DNA from: Actinomycetota bacterium
GTDB lineage: Bacteria; Actinomycetota; Thermoleophilia; Solirubrobacterales; Solirubrobacteraceae
Direction: 5' to 3'
DNA: 9,988 nt
NCBI GenBank assembly: GCA_005883905.1
Contig: VAYD01000197.1
Span: forward strand, 1 to 9,988
The notes below the pieces were generated by a model that worked only from the letters and a program-made list of their open reading frames with translations, was not told where the DNA came from and made no database searches. Position 1 is the first letter of the stretch. The number at the start of each line of letters is the position of its first letter. This document shows positions 7,178 to 9,988 of this stretch, one piece after another. Both the position numbers and the translations under genes were made by a program.

Positions 7178-8616
7178 GACGCCACCCACGGCCCGTGCCA
7201 GCCGCCGTGGCTGCGGACGAGCTCGTCCGCCGCGGCGGGGCCCCACGTGCCCTTCGCATAGGGCTGGACGTCCGGCGGCGCGTCGAGCAGCGGCTGCATG
7301 ATCCGCCAGGTCTCCTCCACGCTGTCCTGGCGGGTGAAGCGCTTGCTGTCGCCGAGCATCGCGGCGTGCAGGAGCACCTCGTACGGGGTCGCGCCCTCGC
7401 CGCCCTGCTGCGCGAACTCCATGTCGAGGTCGATCTGCTCCGGCTCGGCGGCGTCGGCGCGCTGCGCGTCGGCGGAGATCCGGATGCCGGTGCTCGGGTC
7501 GAGCTTGATCACGAGCTGGTCGGGCTCGGGCTGCCGGCGATACCGGGCGAAGCCGAGCCGCGGCGGTTCCTTGAACACGAGCCGCAGCTCGGTCTGCGTG
7601 ACCGGGAGCTGCTTGCCCGTGCGCAGGAAGAACGGCACGCCCGACCAGCGCCAGTTGTCGATGTCCAATCGCAGCGCCGCGTAGGTCTCGGTGGTCGACT
7701 CCGCGGCGCACCCGGCGATCTCGCGGTACCCGTCGTACTGGCCGCGCACGTAGTGGCGCGCGTCGGCAGCGGGCATCGCCTCGAACACGCTCGCCATCGC
7801 GTTCTTCAACGGGGTGGCGTCGCGGCTCGCGGGCGGCTCCATGGCGGCGGCGGCAACCACCTGCATCATGTGGTTGACGACGACGTCGCGGATCGCGCCG
7901 ACCGGGTCGTAGAAGTGCCCGCGGTCCTCGACGCCGAAGTCCTCGGCCATCGTGATCTCCACGTGCGACACGTAGTTGCGGTTCCAGACCGGCTCGAACA
8001 TCGTGTTCGCGAACCGCAGGTAGAGGATCTCGACCAGGCCCATCTTCCCGAGGAAGTGATCGATCCGGTACAGCTGCGACTCGTCGAGGTACTGGTGCAC
8101 CTCCTCGTTGAGTGCGACGGCGGACGCGACGTCGTGCCCGAACGGCTTCTCGACGACGACCCGAGCCGACGCGGTCAGCCCGGCGCCGGACAGCCCCTTG
8201 ATCACCATCCCGAACAGCGCCGGCGGGATCTCGAGGTAGAAGACGGGAGCGCGGGCGCCTTCGATCTGCGCGGCGACGCGCCGGTACGTGTCGTCGTCGG
8301 CGAAGTCCCCGGCCACGTAGGAGAGGCGCGCGGCGAAGCGGTTGAACGTCTCGTCGTCGATGGTCTCGCCGCAGCCTGCGATGCATTCGCGGGCGTGCTC
8401 GCGCAGCTGGTCGACGGTCCAGTCCTGGACGGCCACGCCGAGGATCGGGCAGTTCAGGAGGCCGCGGCGCTCGAGCCGGTACAGCGAGTGGAAGGTCATC
8501 ACCTTGGCGAGGTCGCCGGTGATGCCGAAGATGACCAGCGCGTCTGCAGGTGTCGCGCCGTTGCGGCCTGCGGCGGTCGCGCTGGCCGGGTCGGGAAGCC
8601 GTGTCGCGGTCGTCAT
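7174..8616 (-). CDS. zwf: Glucose-6-phosphate 1-dehydrogenase
   Basis: Zwf oxidises glucose 6-phosphate to 6-phosphogluconolactone with NADP+, opening the oxidative pentose phosphate pathway in the cytoplasm. The 480-residue protein has the coenzyme motif GITGDLA (31-37), EKPFG (156-160), the substrate-binding block RIDHFLGK (184-191) with H187 and K191, the catalytic partner H249 in RDVVVNHMMQ, and RTGK (332-335). The C-terminus has the usual KGTWGPAAADEL. The residue after RIDHFLGK is M, not the common E, and the stretch reads MGLVEILYLRFAN; I recall this variant from other actinobacterial Zwf proteins. I chose ATG 8616-8614, giving the start MTTATRLP. An in-frame ATG at 8652 and GTG at 8655 would add a 12-13 residue leader of no familiar kind. 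There is no Shine-Dalgarno before 8616. First gene of the five-gene operon; its promoter should lie in 8617-8893. Confidence 0.95.
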   Translation of the reverse strand: MTTATRLPDPASATAAGRNGATPADALVIFGITGDLAKVMTFHSLYRLERRGLLNCPILGVAVQDWTVDQLREHARECIAGCGETIDDETFNRFAARLSYVAGDFADDDTYRRVAAQIEGARAPVFYLEIPPALFGMVIKGLSGAGLTASARVVVEKPFGHDVASAVALNEEVHQYLDESQLYRIDHFLGKMGLVEILYLRFANTMFEPVWNRNYVSHVEITMAEDFGVEDRGHFYDPVGAIRDVVVNHMMQVVAAAAMEPPASRDATPLKNAMASVFEAMPAADARHYVRGQYDGYREIAGCAAESTTETYAALRLDIDNWRWSGVPFFLRTGKQLPVTQTELRLVFKEPPRLGFARYRRQPEPDQLVIKLDPSTGIRISADAQRADAAEPEQIDLDMEFAQQGGEGATPYEVLLHAAMLGDSKRFTRQDSVEETWRIMQPLLDAPPDVQPYAKGTWGPAAADELVRSHGGWHGPWVAS

Positions 8617-8689
8617 GGGCCAAATATCCGGGATGCCCCCGCAGCGGCGCATCACCCGACACGGGGGATTTCGGCCGGGCGTTGGCGCA

Positions 8690-8735
8690 CGTCGCTGGCG
8701 CTCGAATCACTGTGGGAGCGTCCCTCGCAGCGACG
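8690..8735. repeat. Nested inverted repeat (possible leader RNA structure or operator)
   Basis: CGTCGCTG (8690-8697) is the exact reverse complement of CAGCGACG (8728-8735). Inside it CGCTC (8699-8703) is the reverse complement of GAGCG (8716-8720). The two can form a stem of eight pairs capped by a second stem of five pairs, separated by a one-base and a seven-base bulge. It lies 74-119 bases upstream of the zwf ATG, so it could be a folded 5' leader of the operon or a protein-binding site. No known riboswitch class is recognised. High GC raises the chance rate, but an exact eight-base arm is more than usual. Confidence 0.35.
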
Positions 8736-8768
8736 GAAGAGGCTGCCGGGTGGGATCGGTCAGGCCGG

Positions 8769-8797
8769 TTGAGTTCGTATCGGCGAACGGTTAGCCT
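8769..8797 (+). promoter_or_regulatory. Candidate sigma-A-type promoter for the CLC gene
   Basis: TTGAGT (8769-8774) matches four of six -35 consensus bases. After a 17-base spacer comes TAGCCT (8792-8797), which fits the actinobacterial TAnnnT -10 form. Transcription would begin near 8804, leaving a leader of about 90 bases before the CLC ATG at 8894. The location and spacing are right; the hexamers are only moderate matches. Confidence 0.4.
8773..8788. promoter_or_regulatory. Candidate operator: inverted repeat in promoter spacer
   Basis: GTTCG (8773-8777) and CGAAC (8784-8788) form an inverted repeat with a six-base centre, lying between the -35 and -10 of the candidate CLC promoter. A dimeric repressor bound here would block RNA polymerase. 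The half-sites face the opposite way to the actinobacterial/Bacillus LexA box (CGAAC-n4-GTTCG), so it is not a LexA site. The cognate regulator is unknown and none is encoded in the window. Confidence 0.3.
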
Positions 8798-8842
8798 CGC
8801 CCGCGACGTGGGGATTCGGGTTGTGCTGGGGGCGAACAGCTT

Positions 8843-8856
8843 CCTCGCGTGCGAGG
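8843..8856. repeat. 14-base palindrome in the CLC leader
   Basis: CCTCGC, GT, GCGAGG forms a perfect six-base inverted repeat around a two-base centre, 38 bases before the CLC ATG and downstream of the predicted transcription start. It could be an operator. The two-base loop is too short for a good RNA hairpin. GC-rich palindromes of this size do occur by chance. Confidence 0.25.
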
Positions 8857-8893
8857 CGGCTGAAGGCTCGCGCAACACGATCGTCCCGCGGTC

Positions 8894-9988
8894 ATGACCG
8901 ACCCAACTACCGCAGCCGCCTCGCCGGACCCGGTCGAGCTGCTCCGGAGTCGGCGATATCTGGTGCTTGTCGTGTTCGGCGCCGTCGTCGGAGTGCTGGT
9001 CGCATTCGTCGCGTACTTCTTCCTCAAGGCGATCAGCGAGACCCAGCACTACGTCTTCGCAACCCTTCCCGGCGACGTCGGCTACGGGACAGCACCCGTG
9101 TGGTGGCCGGTGCCGTGGCTCGCACTCAGCGGCCTGCTCGTCGCGTTGACGGTCCGGTACCTGCCGGGCACGGCCGGGCACAAGCCCGCAGAGGGCTTCC
9201 AGGCGGGCGGCGCGGTCGCCCCGGTCGACCTGCCGGGGATCATCATCGCGGCGTTCGCGACGCTCAGCCTCGGCGTCGTGCTCGGGCCGGAGGCGCCGCT
9301 GATCGCGATCGGCAATGGACTGGGCGTGCTCGCCCTGCATCTGGCCAGGAGGGGCGCCCCGGCCCAGGCGAGCGCGATGCTCGGCGCTGCCGGCAGCTTC
9401 GCCGCGATCAGCACGCTGCTCGGCTCGCCCCTGGCCGGCGCGTTCCTGCTCATGGAGGCGGCCCCGCTCGGGGGTCCGCTGCGCGGAGTTGTGCTGGTGC
9501 CGGGCCTGCTCGCAGCCGGCATCGGCGCCCTGATCTTCGTGGGCCTCGACAGCTGGACCGGGTTCGGGACGTTCTCGCTCGCGATTCCGAACATCCCGCA
9601 CTTCGGCACGCCCGACGGGGCCGAGTTCCTCTGGGCGGTCGCGATCGGCCTCGCGGCCGCAGTGCTCGGCGGCGCGATCCGCCGGCTCTCGCTCCTCCTG
9701 CAAGCGATCGTAGAGCGGCGCATGGTGTTGCTGATGCCGTTCGTCGGCTTGGCGATCGGCGGGCTCGCGGTCCTGTTCCAGGAAGGCTCGAGCCACTCCA
9801 CGTCCTTCGTGCTCTTCTCGGGTCAAGACCAGCTGCCGTCCCTGATCGAAGGCGCCGCCGACTGGTCGGTCGGTGCGCTGATGCTGCTCGTCGCCTGCAA
9901 GGGTCTGGCGTACTGCGCCGCGCTCAGCAGCTTCCGGGGCGGCCCCGTGTTCCCGGGCATGTTCATCGGCGCGGCAGGCGGCCTCGCG
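8894..9988 (+). CDS. Divergent CLC-family chloride channel/transporter (3' partial)
   Basis: The window holds the first 365 codons with no stop. CLC proteins are homodimeric membrane channels or anion/proton antiporters. After a short hydrophilic N-terminus (MTDPTTAAAS...) come repeated hydrophobic segments. Two CLC landmarks are clear: LGVVLGPEAPLIAIG (about 126-140), where E133 matches the gating glutamate of the G(K/R)EGP motif, and FRGGPVFPGMFIGAAGG (347-363), matching the GxFxP filter region. The usual GSGIP motif is replaced by GHKPAEG (95-101), so the serine that coordinates the anion is missing from its normal place. The later region with the central tyrosine lies beyond the window. 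ATG 8894 is the natural start, with no convincing Shine-Dalgarno before it. The gene is transcribed away from zwf. Family membership is fairly secure; whether it carries chloride, another anion, or acts as channel or exchanger is not known. Confidence 0.85.
   Translation, partial: MTDPTTAAASPDPVELLRSRRYLVLVVFGAVVGVLVAFVAYFFLKAISETQHYVFATLPGDVGYGTAPVWWPVPWLALSGLLVALTVRYLPGTAGHKPAEGFQAGGAVAPVDLPGIIIAAFATLSLGVVLGPEAPLIAIGNGLGVLALHLARRGAPAQASAMLGAAGSFAAISTLLGSPLAGAFLLMEAAPLGGPLRGVVLVPGLLAAGIGALIFVGLDSWTGFGTFSLAIPNIPHFGTPDGAEFLWAVAIGLAAAVLGGAIRRLSLLLQAIVERRMVLLMPFVGLAIGGLAVLFQEGSSHSTSFVLFSGQDQLPSLIEGAADWSVGALMLLVACKGLAYCAALSSFRGGPVFPGMFIGAAGGLA

Larger units (their letters stand above)
1286..8616 (-). 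other. Five-gene overlapping operon zwf - GH15 - GMC - cydA - cydB
   Basis: Every junction in this minus-strand block is a four-base ATGA, where the ATG of the downstream gene overlaps the TGA of the upstream gene: 7177-7174, 5285-5282, 3687-3684 and 2314-2311. There is no space for internal terminators, and this geometry normally means one transcript and coupled translation. Sugar release, sugar oxidation and a terminal oxidase therefore appear to be made together. Transcription should start in 8617-8893. I see no distinct terminator beyond cydB, only a weak hairpin inside the opposing ltrA gene. Confidence 0.85.
8617..8893. other. Divergent intergenic region between zwf and the CLC gene
   Basis: This 277-base region is the only sizeable non-coding stretch in the window. 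It must carry the promoter of the zwf-cydB operon (leftward) and that of the CLC gene (rightward). Visible items are a rightward sigma-A-like promoter, an inverted repeat inside its spacer, a nested inverted repeat at 8690-8735 and a 14-base palindrome at 8843-8856. An AT-rich patch (CAAATAT, 8621-8627) abuts the zwf ATG. Read leftward it contains GATATT, a weak -10-like hexamer six bases from the ATG, which would suit a leaderless zwf transcript, but no matching -35 is evident. The open frames crossing this region read through the starts of real genes and look like GC-driven shadows. Confidence 0.7.

Noticed and set aside
8617..8655. Upstream zwf starts at GTG 8655 or ATG 8652.
   Set aside because: They add a short leader (MMRRCGGIPDIWP) without family precedent and have no better ribosome binding site.
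5348..8772. Long plus-strand frames (5348-7261 and 7195-8772) antisense to GH15 and zwf.
   Set aside because: Mirror frames driven by GC-rich third codon positions; the minus strand encodes complete enzymes with catalytic motifs.
8773..8788. LexA/SOS box.
   Set aside because: The half-sites are in the opposite order (GTTCG...CGAAC) and the spacing is six, not the CGAAC-n4-GTTCG form.
5282..9826. A 1514-codon minus-strand open frame spanning GH15, zwf, the intergenic region and the CLC gene.
   Set aside because: Only its last part (7177-5282) is a real protein. The rest is arginine- and aspartate-rich low-complexity translation antisense to or out of frame with recognised genes, as expected at very high GC.
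1..9988. Mobile element, CRISPR array, phage or defence system.
   Set aside because: No transposase, integrase, direct repeat array or nuclease is encoded; genes are tightly packed metabolic and membrane genes of even composition.

Overview
The window is about 10 kb of very GC-rich, densely packed bacterial chromosome. The proteins (a high-GC cytochrome bd, an LtrA-family protein, a GH15 sugar hydrolase, a glucose-6-phosphate dehydrogenase with an RIDHFLGKMGL motif, and a divergent CLC protein) suggest an aerobic actinobacterium. The Thermoleophilia/Solirubrobacterales are a reasonable guess, but this rests on protein style only and no marker gene is present. I see no mobile element, CRISPR array, tRNA or rRNA, and base composition looks even throughout.

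Layout. At the left edge, on the + strand, is the last 19 codons of a membrane protein (probably DUF4389), then an LtrA-family membrane protein (57-1289). LtrA appears to start at a CTG that overlaps the upstream stop as CTGA. Converging on it from the right is a five-gene minus-strand operon, in transcription order: zwf (8616-7174), a GH15 trehalase/glucoamylase-type hydrolase (7177-5282), an FAD-dependent GMC oxidoreductase (5285-3684), cydA (3687-2311) and cydB (2314-1286). All four internal junctions are ATGA start/stop overlaps, and the operon meets ltrA at a shared CTAG holding both stop codons. To the right is a 277-base divergent intergenic region with a candidate promoter and several inverted repeats, then a CLC-type anion channel/transporter (8894 onward) that runs off the window.

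How the genes may work together (inference). GH15 would release glucose from trehalose or an alpha-glucan. Phosphorylated glucose would enter the oxidative pentose phosphate pathway through Zwf. The GMC enzyme would oxidise a sugar or alcohol with FAD. Its four-cysteine cluster (C192, C195, C198, C203) resembles the iron-sulfur region of bacterial FAD-glucose dehydrogenases, so electrons could pass to quinone and then to oxygen through cytochrome bd (CydAB). The translational coupling of sugar oxidation to a terminal oxidase is the most interesting feature of the window. Each family is known; the arrangement is what deserves attention.
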